Shown: positions 56,864 to 64,000 of the stretch, piece after piece
Position numbering within the stretch: the first letter of the stretch is position 1
Layout of the letters: the number at the start of each line of letters is the position of its first letter
Assembly (NCBI RefSeq): GCF_000011305.1
Contig: NC_004369.1
Location: 1-64,000 of the forward strand
Source: Corynebacterium efficiens YS-314
GTDB taxonomy: Bacteria; Actinomycetota; Actinomycetes; Mycobacteriales; Mycobacteriaceae
DNA length: 64,000 bases
Direction: 5' to 3'
Program-made: the position numbers and the translations under genes
Notes under the pieces: generated by a model
Told to the model about the DNA's origin: nothing
The model's database searches: none
The model's input: only the letters and a program-made list of their open reading frames with translations

Positions 56864-57886
56864 ATGACCACTTTCCGAGCTGCCCTCGTCGAGTCCTTCG
56901 ACGCCGACATTGCCGTCAAGGACGTTGAACGCCCCACCCCGGGGCCGAACCAGGCCCTGGTCAAGCTCATCGCCTCCGGCATTTGCCACACGGACCTTCA
57001 TGCCGCCAAGGGTGACTGGCCCGTGCTGCCTGAGCCACCGTTCATCCCGGGCCATGAGGGCATCGGAGAGATCGTCGAACTCGGGCCCGGCGAGCATGAC
57101 GTTGCGGTGGGGGACATCGTCGGTAATGCGTGGCTCTGGTCCGCCTGCGCTAACTGCGAGTTCTGCCGCACTGGTCGCGAGACTTTCTGCCCGAACGCGC
57201 AGTACGGCGGTTACACCCAGAACGGCTCCTTCGGTGAGTACATGCTCGTGGATACGCGCTTTGCGCCCCGCATCCCGGATGGTGTGGACTATCTCGAGGC
57301 CGCCCCGATTCTCTGTGCTGGTGTGACGGTGTATAAGGCGTTGAAGGTATCGAATATCCGGCCGGGCCAGTTCATGGTCATCTCCGGTATCGGCGGCCTG
57401 GGCCACATCGCCGTCCAGTACGCCAAGGCGATGGGCATGCGCCCCATCGCGGTGGATATCGCCGACTCCAAGCTGGAACTGGCAAAGTCACTCGGTGCGG
57501 AGTTCACCGTCAACGCGAGGGATGTTGACCCGGCCGAGGCGGTCCGGGAGTTCACAAATGGTGGCGCACACGGTGTGCTTGTCACCGCGGTCCATGAGAA
57601 GGCGTTCGGCCAGGCTCTCGGTATGGCGCGCACCAACGGCACCATTGTGTTCAATGGCCTGCCGCCAGGGGAGTTCCCGGTCTCGGTCTTTGATGTTGTT
57701 TTCCGGGGTTTGACCATCACCGGTTCCCTGGTGGGTACCCGCCAGGACATGGAGGAGGCGCTGGACTTCTACGCCCGCGGCCTGATCAAGCCGAAGGTTG
57801 CCGAGTGCGGGCTTGACGACGTCGCCGATGTCTTCGAGAAGCTCGAGAGTGGCGGCATCGACGGTCGTGTGGCGATCCGCTACTAA
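56864..57886 (+). CDS. adhA: Zinc-dependent alcohol dehydrogenase
   Basis: The enzyme interconverts ethanol and acetaldehyde with NAD. The 340-residue protein has catalytic-zinc residues Cys in SGICHTDLH and His in PGHEGIGEIVE. Structural-zinc Cys are in SACANCEFCRTGRETFC, and the Rossmann motif is GIGGLGHIAVQYAKAM. The layout is close to corynebacterial AdhA. Start ATG is clear. It is separated from the island by the small ORF; the expression partner ald is not next to it. Confidence 0.92.
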   Translation: MTTFRAALVESFDADIAVKDVERPTPGPNQALVKLIASGICHTDLHAAKGDWPVLPEPPFIPGHEGIGEIVELGPGEHDVAVGDIVGNAWLWSACANCEFCRTGRETFCPNAQYGGYTQNGSFGEYMLVDTRFAPRIPDGVDYLEAAPILCAGVTVYKALKVSNIRPGQFMVISGIGGLGHIAVQYAKAMGMRPIAVDIADSKLELAKSLGAEFTVNARDVDPAEAVREFTNGGAHGVLVTAVHEKAFGQALGMARTNGTIVFNGLPPGEFPVSVFDVVFRGLTITGSLVGTRQDMEEALDFYARGLIKPKVAECGLDDVADVFEKLESGGIDGRVAIRY

Positions 57887-58046
57887 GGACTGTCACACAA
57901 CTGAGCAAAGCGGGACATGCCGGATTCATGGGCATATCCTCCTTAACGCGCTCGATACCGCGCGGACCGCCGTACGAACCGCCACCGGCCGTCCTGGTCA
58001 AGGTGGGGGAGGGGTTTCGTCGACAAGCGCCTGTTGCAGAGGCGGC

Positions 58047-58343
58047 TCAACCCGTCGGCAGGCCAGCCTGCTTCCATTCGATCATGCCGCCGGCCATGGT
58101 GTCGGCGGTGAAACCGGCCTGGTTGAGGGCATCGGCAACGGTTGCGCTGTGCCTTCCGCTGCGGCAGACGACGATGACGGGTCGGTTCTTGTCCAGTTCA
58201 TCCAGGCGGGCACCCAGCTGGCCCATGGGGATGTGCAGGGCGGTGGGGATCATGCCCTCGCGCACCTCGAAGTCCTCGCGGACGTCGAGGACCTGCTCAT
58301 CGGTGTAGCGTTGCTGGGCTTCGGGGACGGTGATTTCTGCCAT
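58047..58343 (-). CDS. Rhodanese-domain protein
   Basis: The 98-residue single-domain rhodanese has the active-site loop VVCRSGRHSA, with catalytic Cys near residue 60, and the helical CH2-type ending GGMIEWKQAG. Such proteins transfer sulfane sulfur. It is the downstream member of a two-gene minus-strand unit with the DUF2892 rhodanese, divergent from the CstR-like gene, so persulfide handling is a likely role. Confidence 0.85.
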   Translation of the reverse strand: MAEITVPEAQQRYTDEQVLDVREDFEVREGMIPTALHIPMGQLGARLDELDKNRPVIVVCRSGRHSATVADALNQAGFTADTMAGGMIEWKQAGLPTG

Positions 58344-58405
58344 GGTGTTCTCCTTCCAGACAGGCTGAGGTAGGGGAGTAGGGGTCGAGCTGCAGGGGAC
58401 CGGTG

Positions 58406-59005
58406 TTATGCCGAGGTGTTAGGAATCTGGTTGATGGATTCCGCGGCGGTGGGGTTCTGGGCGGTCTTGTTCCACGGCATCGCGGCCAGGGCCTTGCCCA
58501 TGGCGCAGGTGTTGGTCACGCCGGAGAAGGTCAGGCCGGCGCCGATCGCGCCGGCGACGGCGCGCATCTTGGGGGAGACGAATTTTCCACCGAGCAGTCC
58601 GGTGACCACGAGGGAACCGGCGACCAGGCGGACCTGGCGTTCGATGTCCCAGCGCTGGGCGCCGCGCACGACATCGCCACCGGCATCGGCGAAGGCGTTG
58701 ACCCCACCGGCAAGCACATGGGCGGTTTCCACACCGGCGGCGCCGAGACGCTGACGGGCCTGTTCGGCGCGCACACCGGACTGGCATACCAGAACCACGC
58801 GGCCACCGAGGCGTTCTGCGAGCTGATCCGTGTGTTCGGAGACCAGCTGGAGGGGAACGTTGTAGGAACCGCGGATGTGCACTGATTCAAACTCTGCGGC
58901 TGAGCGGACATCCAGAACCACGAGGTCCTCGTTATCGGTGATCCACTGGCGCAGGACCTCGGGTTCAACGGTGGTGATGTTGGCGGTGGTGGAGGGTGAG
59001 CTCAT
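58406..59005 (-). CDS. Rhodanese-DUF2892 fusion protein
   Basis: The start at 59005 (MSSPSTTANITTVEPEVL; GAAAGGA upstream) gives 199 residues. The rhodanese domain (about 1-115) has VLVCQSGVRAEQAR with the catalytic Cys. The C-terminal part has two hydrophobic segments typical of DUF2892 (VRLVAGSLVVTGLLGG and AIGAGLTFSGVTNTCAMG). The membrane anchoring suggests sulfur transfer at the membrane. It is divergent from the CstR-like regulator across two operators. Confidence 0.85.
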   Translation of the reverse strand: MSSPSTTANITTVEPEVLRQWITDNEDLVVLDVRSAAEFESVHIRGSYNVPLQLVSEHTDQLAERLGGRVVLVCQSGVRAEQARQRLGAAGVETAHVLAGGVNAFADAGGDVVRGAQRWDIERQVRLVAGSLVVTGLLGGKFVSPKMRAVAGAIGAGLTFSGVTNTCAMGKALAAMPWNKTAQNPTAAESINQIPNTSA

Positions 59006-59055
59006 GGGCGTCCTTTCAAGACTGTCGCGGGGTAGGTGCCACACCAGTGTTCCAT

Positions 59056-59092
59056 ATACCCCCAAAGGTATGCAACATACCTATGGGGGTAT
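59056..59092. promoter_or_regulatory. Two tandem CstR/CsoR-type operators
   Basis: Two 16-bp sites of the form ATACC-N6-GGTAT lie at 59056-59071 (ATACCCCCAAAGGTAT) and 59077-59092 (ATACCTATGGGGGTAT), 21 bp apart, or two helix turns. They form a larger near-palindrome with each other. They sit between the divergent rhodanese and regulator genes. Confidence 0.75.
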
Positions 59093-59132
59093 ACAAAATG
59101 TGCTGTTCCGGCTATGGTGAGGGAACATCTGA

Positions 59133-59411
<279 letters not shown>

Positions 59412-59547
59412 ACCTCGCATAACCCCCGACATAAGGTCCCCTTGCCGGATCCATCATCCGCTGTCAGGCTTGTAGGCGTGCAGACTGCGCAGCCCGTAAA
59501 CCCCCGTGAAGTAAATGCCGAGTCACCCAACTCCAAGGAGTCAGAGC

Positions 59548-59973
59548 ATGTCCTACACCCACACCGTCACCGTGTCCCTGTCCTACGATGATGCCGTCGC
59601 CCGCACCCGCGAGGCGCTGGCTGAGCATGGCTTCGGCGTGCTCACCGAGATCGACATCCGCGCCACCTTCGCCAAGAAACTGGGCCAGGAGGCCGCCGAC
59701 GCCGTGGGTGACTATGTCATCCTCGGTGCCTGCAACCCCGGTCTGGCCAGCAAGGCCCTGGGTGCCGAACCGGAGATGGGTGCCCTGCTGCCCTGTAATG
59801 TCGTGGTCCGGCGTGGCCCGGGTGCTGAGCGCACCACCGTCGAGACGATCGATCCGCAGACCATGGTCCAGCTCGGTGAGAGCGACCAGGTCCGCGAGGT
59901 CGCTGAGGATGCCGATGCCCGGCTGCGCGCCGCACTCGCGGCCATCGCCGGTGCCAAGAACATCGACGTCTAA
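59548..59973 (+). CDS. DUF302-domain protein
   Basis: The 141-residue protein starts at 59548 after AAGGAG. DUF302 features are HTVTVSLSYDDAVARTREALAEHGFGVLTEIDI and LGACNPGLASKALGAEPEMGALLPCNVVV. The two Cys (near 64 and 83) could bind a thiol or metal. The position after the CstR gene suggests a sulfur-related role, but that is inference. It has no signal peptide. Confidence 0.8.
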   Translation: MSYTHTVTVSLSYDDAVARTREALAEHGFGVLTEIDIRATFAKKLGQEAADAVGDYVILGACNPGLASKALGAEPEMGALLPCNVVVRRGPGAERTTVETIDPQTMVQLGESDQVREVAEDADARLRAALAAIAGAKNIDV

Positions 59974-60220
59974 ACCGACCACGCCGCTGAATATGGGTCG
60001 GTGATCAACGCGTCGACAAGCTCACGCCCTCCCCGCCGCCCCCACGGCTCGCGGGGAGGTTCTCGGCGTTTCCTGCGACACCAACCCGGTCGCATCCACC
60101 CACGAAGACTGAGTGACCGCACTCACAACCTGCGGGTTTGGCTGTGTTCCTTGTATCGACCATGGCGCTTGTGTTGACTGGGCTGCAAGAGCCCGACCAT
60201 GACGTTGACTAGGAGCCAGA

Positions 60221-61888
60221 ATGCGAATCGCAGTTGTTGGTGCAACTGGCAACACGGGAACCGCCGTGCTGCGTGCACTCCACCGCCATCCCGAAATTAC
60301 AGAGGTCGCCGGCATCGCCCGCCGCCTGCCGGATACGGAAATCGAACCCTACGACCGGTGCGAATGGCGCAGCATCGACATCGCCGCGGCCTCCACCGAG
60401 GCGGATGCCGTGCAGAGCCTGACGGATGCCTTCCGCGGTTGTGATGCCGTGATCCACCTCGCCTGGATGATCCAGCCCAATGACCGCCGTGAGCTGCTCG
60501 AACGTGTCAATGTGGAGGGCACGCGCAGGGTTGCCCGCGCGGTGGCCGAGGCGGGCGTGGAGCATCTCGTGGTGGCCAGTTCCGTCGGCGTGTACTCCCC
60601 GGATGAGGCGCGTGACGCGCTGCGCAAGGACGGCACCGAACCCCCGCTGCGGGATGAGGAATTCCCCAACCAGGGCATCGACAGTTCCCACTACAGCGTG
60701 GACAAGGCCTCCCAGGAGGAGGTGCTTGATGATTTCGAGGCGCTGCACCCCGGGGTCACCGTCACCCGGATGCGTCCGGCCCTGCTCTTCCAGGGCGATG
60801 CGGCCTCCTCCATCCAGCGGTACTTCATCGGCAAGGCGGTACCCTCGCGTCTGCTGGCGCCCGGATCGATGCTGTCGCTGCCCCTGCCCAGTGGTCTGCG
60901 GATCCAGGCGCTGCACACCGATGACGTGGCCGAGGCCTATGTGGCGGCGGTGCTCGCGAAGAAGGGTGGCGCCTTCAACGTCGCCGCCGATGACATCCTC
61001 GGCCCCCAGGAGCTGGCGGATATCCTCACCAGCACCGGAAAGTACATGGAGATGCCACCGGCCATCGTCCGCGCGGCCGTGGTCACCGCGCACCGCAGTG
61101 GCGTGATCCCGGCCGACGCCGGCTGGATCGACATGGCCATGCAGGTACCGCTTATGGACACCACCAAGGCCAGGACGGAACTGAAATGGTCCCCGAAGCG
61201 CACCGCCGCCGACGCCCTGCGTGAGCTGCTGGAGGGCCTGGCAGAGGGCCGCGGACACGCCTCACCGGTGCTGCGTCCCGACGCCCAGGATGACCGCAAT
61301 GTCAACGCCTTCCACCAGCCCGCCTCCGAGGGGGCCTTCGCCGGCGACGGTGACGTGGACCCCCATGTCCCGCCGGAGAAGATGAGCGCCGACCTGCTGG
61401 AGCTCTACCTCTCCGATCACCTGACGGGCGCCACCGCCGGAGTGGGCCGCATCACCCGCATGGCCAACGACTTCGTGGACACCCCCATGTTCGGCCGGCT
61501 GGGCCAGCTGGTCGATGAGATCTCCGCCGAGCGCGCCTTCCTCATCCAGCTCATCGATGATCTCGGCCTGGACCGCAAACCCTACCGCCAGGCCGTCGCC
61601 TGGGTGGGGGAGCGGGTCGGCCGCCTCAAGAGCAACGGCAAGATCGTCGAACGTTCACCGATGACCATGCTGCTGGAAACCGAGCTCATGCGCGGTGCCG
61701 TCATGGGCAAACTCGGCATGTGGCAGATGCTCGAGGTCCAGGCCCCGACCCTCGGCCTCGACCCCAAGGTGTTCACCGACCTCATCGAGATGACCGAGAA
61801 CCAGGTCAAGCTTCTCGACGAGATCCACGCCTACGCCAGTGCGCGCGCCCTGCGCGCCGATAAGGACATCTACTGGACTGACAACTAA
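60221..61888 (+). CDS. SDR-type NAD(P)-dependent epimerase/reductase with helical C-terminal domain
   Basis: The 555-residue protein has an extended-SDR Rossmann motif at the start (VVGATGNTGTAVLRAL), a VASSVGVYSPDE strand and a catalytic-type Ser-Tyr-x3-Lys in HYSVDKAS. The N-terminal part ends near residue 350. The last 200 residues are mostly helical, include LYLSDHLTGATAGVGRITRMAND, and are not found in ordinary SDRs. The C-terminal part may be a separate all-helical module fused here; its function is unknown. A terminator follows at 61941. Confidence 0.8.
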   Translation: MRIAVVGATGNTGTAVLRALHRHPEITEVAGIARRLPDTEIEPYDRCEWRSIDIAAASTEADAVQSLTDAFRGCDAVIHLAWMIQPNDRRELLERVNVEGTRRVARAVAEAGVEHLVVASSVGVYSPDEARDALRKDGTEPPLRDEEFPNQGIDSSHYSVDKASQEEVLDDFEALHPGVTVTRMRPALLFQGDAASSIQRYFIGKAVPSRLLAPGSMLSLPLPSGLRIQALHTDDVAEAYVAAVLAKKGGAFNVAADDILGPQELADILTSTGKYMEMPPAIVRAAVVTAHRSGVIPADAGWIDMAMQVPLMDTTKARTELKWSPKRTAADALRELLEGLAEGRGHASPVLRPDAQDDRNVNAFHQPASEGAFAGDGDVDPHVPPEKMSADLLELYLSDHLTGATAGVGRITRMANDFVDTPMFGRLGQLVDEISAERAFLIQLIDDLGLDRKPYRQAVAWVGERVGRLKSNGKIVERSPMTMLLETELMRGAVMGKLGMWQMLEVQAPTLGLDPKVFTDLIEMTENQVKLLDEIHAYASARALRADKDIYWTDN

Positions 61889-61940
61889 AAGTACGCGCTT
61901 GTCGACGGGCCGACCACCCCAGCCACGACGCTTCCCTGGG

Positions 61941-61988
61941 CCGGCACCCGGTGGGGTTTTCCCCGCTGGGTGCCGGTTCGGTTTTTTC
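61941..61988 (+). terminator. Terminator after the SDR gene
   Basis: Arms CCGGCACCC and GGGTGCCGG are followed by TTCGGTTTTTTC, 52 bp after the SDR stop. The central GGGG/CCCC adds inner pairing. Confidence 0.75.
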
Positions 61989-62240
61989 TTTGCCTCCTGC
62001 CCCCGGGACGGGTGGGACCAAGCTCCTTATGGAGGGCAATTCCCCCGCAATTACCCCCTCCATAAAGGCCGTCCCTCCAGGGTGCATACCCATTAGGAAC
62101 AACGCTATGCCTTAAAGGTATTTCCCATCGGCGCCCTGCACGATCACTATATGTTGCAGATCACATAACAGCTTTTATGCGGGATGGGTCATAACCGGGA
62201 CGTTGGTTCCCCGCCCGCACGCCGATGAAAGGAACAGACA

Positions 62241-63329
62241 ATGTTGGATTCCGCATTCCGCGCCATTGGAAAGATCCCCGGCGCATTGATGGTGGTGCCT
62301 CTCTTCCTCGGTGCCCTGGTCAATACCTTCGCCCCGGGCATTCTGGATATCGGCAGCTTCACCACGGCTCTGTTCAGGGATGGCACCGCGGTGCTGATCG
62401 GTCTCTTCTTCCTGGCCGTTGGTTCACAGATCAGCCTGAAGACCGCGGGTCCCGCACTGGAGAAGGGCGGTGTCCTCCTGGTGGCCAAGTACGGCATCGC
62501 CGTCGTCATCGGTCTGTCCGTGGCGTTCTTCGCCCCCAACGGTGTTCTCCTCGGCCTGCTGCCCCTGGCCATCATCGCGGCGATGTCCAACTCGAATGGC
62601 TCCCTCTACAGCGCGCTCATGCAGCAGTTCGGTTCCAAGACCGACAAGGGTGCCATCTCGGTGCTCTCCATCAACGATGGACCGTTCCTCACCATGATCG
62701 CCCTCGGTGCAGCCGGCTTCGCCGACTTCCCGCTTACCGCTCTGCTCGCCGCGATCCTGCCGATGCTCATCGGTTTCGCCCTGGGCAACCTGTCGCCCAT
62801 TGCACGTAACTTCCTGGCCCCGGGTCAGGCTCTGATCATCCCCTTCGTGGCCTTCGCCATCGGTGCCGGCATTGACTTCAGTGTCCTCCTGGCCTCCGGT
62901 CTGGCTGGTGTCCTCCTCGGGCTCATGACCCTGGTCTTCTCCGGTGGTGCGGCTGTCCTGGCGGTCTACCTCTGGCACCGCATCCGCCGGACCCCGAAGC
63001 AGGCACGCAACATGGTCTCCGGCGTGGCGGAAAGCGCTGTTGCCGGTAACGCGATTGCCACCCCGGCCGCACTCGCGGCGATCGATCCCTCCTTCGAGGC
63101 CATCCAGGGCCAGGCTACTGTCCAGATTGCGGCCGCAGTTGTGGTAACCGCCCTCATCGCCCCCTTCATGGTTGCCTTCGTCTCCCGCTGGCAGGCCAAG
63201 CATGGCATCACCAAGGAAGCCGAGGATGCCTACTTCGATGGCAACCTGCCATCCACCACCACGGTGGCATCCATCTCGGTGGAGGCGGACACCGAACGTG
63301 TCGGTGCCGGCGTGGGTGACCCCCGGTAA
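62241..63329 (+). CDS. 2-keto-3-deoxygluconate permease (KdgT family)
   Basis: The 362-residue protein has about ten hydrophobic segments and the KdgT layout. It starts with IGKIPGALMVVPLFLGALVNTFAPG and includes IAAMSNSNGSLYSALM near 115, LSINDGPFLTMIALGA near 135 and VAESAVAGNAIATPAALA near 263. It likely imports 2-keto-3-deoxygluconate or a similar sugar acid. The ATG is clear. A LysR gene begins convergently and may regulate it. Confidence 0.85.
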   Translation: MLDSAFRAIGKIPGALMVVPLFLGALVNTFAPGILDIGSFTTALFRDGTAVLIGLFFLAVGSQISLKTAGPALEKGGVLLVAKYGIAVVIGLSVAFFAPNGVLLGLLPLAIIAAMSNSNGSLYSALMQQFGSKTDKGAISVLSINDGPFLTMIALGAAGFADFPLTALLAAILPMLIGFALGNLSPIARNFLAPGQALIIPFVAFAIGAGIDFSVLLASGLAGVLLGLMTLVFSGGAAVLAVYLWHRIRRTPKQARNMVSGVAESAVAGNAIATPAALAAIDPSFEAIQGQATVQIAAAVVVTALIAPFMVAFVSRWQAKHGITKEAEDAYFDGNLPSTTTVASISVEADTERVGAGVGDPR

Positions 63330-63358
63330 TTAACTTCTCACCGCAGATGGAAACACCA

Positions 63359-64000
63359 TCAATCCAGACCGGATTGGTGGTGTTCTTCCTGTTGGATGTT
63401 GCGCGCATGTAGAGCGGCGGTGTCCAACAGGGGTTTGAGTTGCCGGAGGATGGGGGAGCGGTTGCCCTTGAGCCACGCCAGTGCGAGGCCGATGGTTGGT
63501 CCTCCCGAAACCTCGCGCATCCGCAGCTCCCCCATCGGTTGGGGGATGGACCCGTGTGGCACGAGGGCTATCCCCAGCCCTGCTGAGACAAGTGCCAGCA
63601 CCGTGGAGGTCTCCGGTGCATGGTGGGCAACTCTCAACTCAAATCCCGCCTGGTGGGCTGCGTGTCTGATGATCTGTTCCGCAGCTGAACCCTCCTTGAA
63701 TGCAATGATCGGGTGCTCAGCCAGATCGGTGAAGGGGATGGTGCCCTCCTGGTCATAGAGGGGATGCCCGGGATGCACCGCGAGCATGAAATCATCCACA
63801 CCGAAACTCTCCAGTTCAATATCCGGTGAGGACACCGGCGGTCGGAGCACCGCGGCATCGAGCTGCCGGGTGAACAGCAGGCGCTCGAGGTCAGGGGTGA
63901 GTTTCTCCCCACTGACCCGCACCTCCACTTCGGGGAGCTGGATGGTGATCTGTTTCAGCAACTGGGGCATCAGCTGATGGGTGGCTGTACCGACGAACCC
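63359..64000 (-). CDS. LysR-family regulator, 5' part outside the window
   Basis: The frame continues past base 64000, so the DNA-binding domain is missing. The visible 213 residues are the LysR effector-binding domain. They begin GFVGTATHQLMPQLLKQIT, with GLGIALVPHG near the C-terminal part and VDDFMLAVHPGHPLYDQ. It is convergent with the KdgT-type permease gene. Whether it controls that permease cannot be seen here. Confidence 0.82.
   Translation of the reverse strand, partial: GFVGTATHQLMPQLLKQITIQLPEVEVRVSGEKLTPDLERLLFTRQLDAAVLRPPVSSPDIELESFGVDDFMLAVHPGHPLYDQEGTIPFTDLAEHPIIAFKEGSAAEQIIRHAAHQAGFELRVAHHAPETSTVLALVSAGLGIALVPHGSIPQPMGELRMREVSGGPTIGLALAWLKGNRSPILRQLKPLLDTAALHARNIQQEEHHQSGLD

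Noticed and set aside
62140..62170. Possible CRP/GlxR site before the KdgT gene
   Set aside because: TGTTGCAGATCACA has one good half site, but the spacing is wrong for the TGTGA-N6-TCACA consensus.

Overview
The window is a high-GC actinobacterial chromosome segment beginning exactly at the dnaA start codon. The order dnaA-dnaN-recF-DUF721-gyrB...gyrA-DUF3566-tRNA-Ile-tRNA-Ala, followed by the leftward block crgA-pknB-pknA-pbpA-rodA-pstP-fhaB-fhaA, is the origin neighbourhood of Corynebacteriales. The DnaA and PknA linkers, the cmtR-type regulator and the IS types fit Corynebacterium, close to C. glutamicum or C. efficiens. The species is an inference.

Layout. 1-7.9 kb: replication and topology core, with DnaA boxes between dnaA and dnaN. 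7.9-14.2 kb: an alpha/beta hydrolase, a membrane-protein gene split by an in-frame amber codon, a CmtR/P-type ATPase metal-efflux pair, a YczE-type membrane protein, and a small Doc-like/RHH gene pair. 14.3-17.5 kb: gyrA, a DUF3566 membrane protein and two tRNAs. 17.6-31.6 kb: an accessory metabolic stretch. It holds an ABC-F ribosome-protection-type gene with a possible leader peptide, a LacI regulator plus three-gene sugar ABC importer, and an amide-use cluster (GatC-like small protein, amidase, AmiS-like channel, anion permease-like protein, AmiC-like sensor, MarR), then an acidic membrane protein, ppiA and a rhomboid protease. 31.6-32.6 kb: a gene-free interval holding a second DnaA-box cluster, with more exact boxes than the dnaA-dnaN gap. 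32.6-42.1 kb: the serine/threonine-kinase, cell-wall-elongation and FHA operon, each gene overlapping or nearly touching the next.

A genomic island lies downstream of tRNA-Leu(CAG), about 42.5-56.4 kb. An Abi/HEPN-type gene is cut by an IS4-family element with a 10-bp target duplication. Next come two damaged IS6-like copies in direct orientation, flanking a defence block of a NYN-domain-like protein, an HTH-adenine methyltransferase, and hsdM-hsdS-hsdR of a type I restriction-modification system. After the island come an alcohol dehydrogenase, a sulfur/persulfide locus (two rhodaneses divergent from a CstR-like repressor over two tandem operators), a DUF302 protein, an SDR fused to a helical domain, a KdgT-type permease and a LysR gene that runs off the window.

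The observations I find most worth pursuing are the second DnaA-box cluster and the short motifs it shares with the dnaA-dnaN interval, the IS6-bounded NYN/methyltransferase/type I island, the possible leader peptide before the ABC-F gene, and the 10-mer GTCGACAAGC found about 14 times in 64 kb. No CRISPR array was seen.
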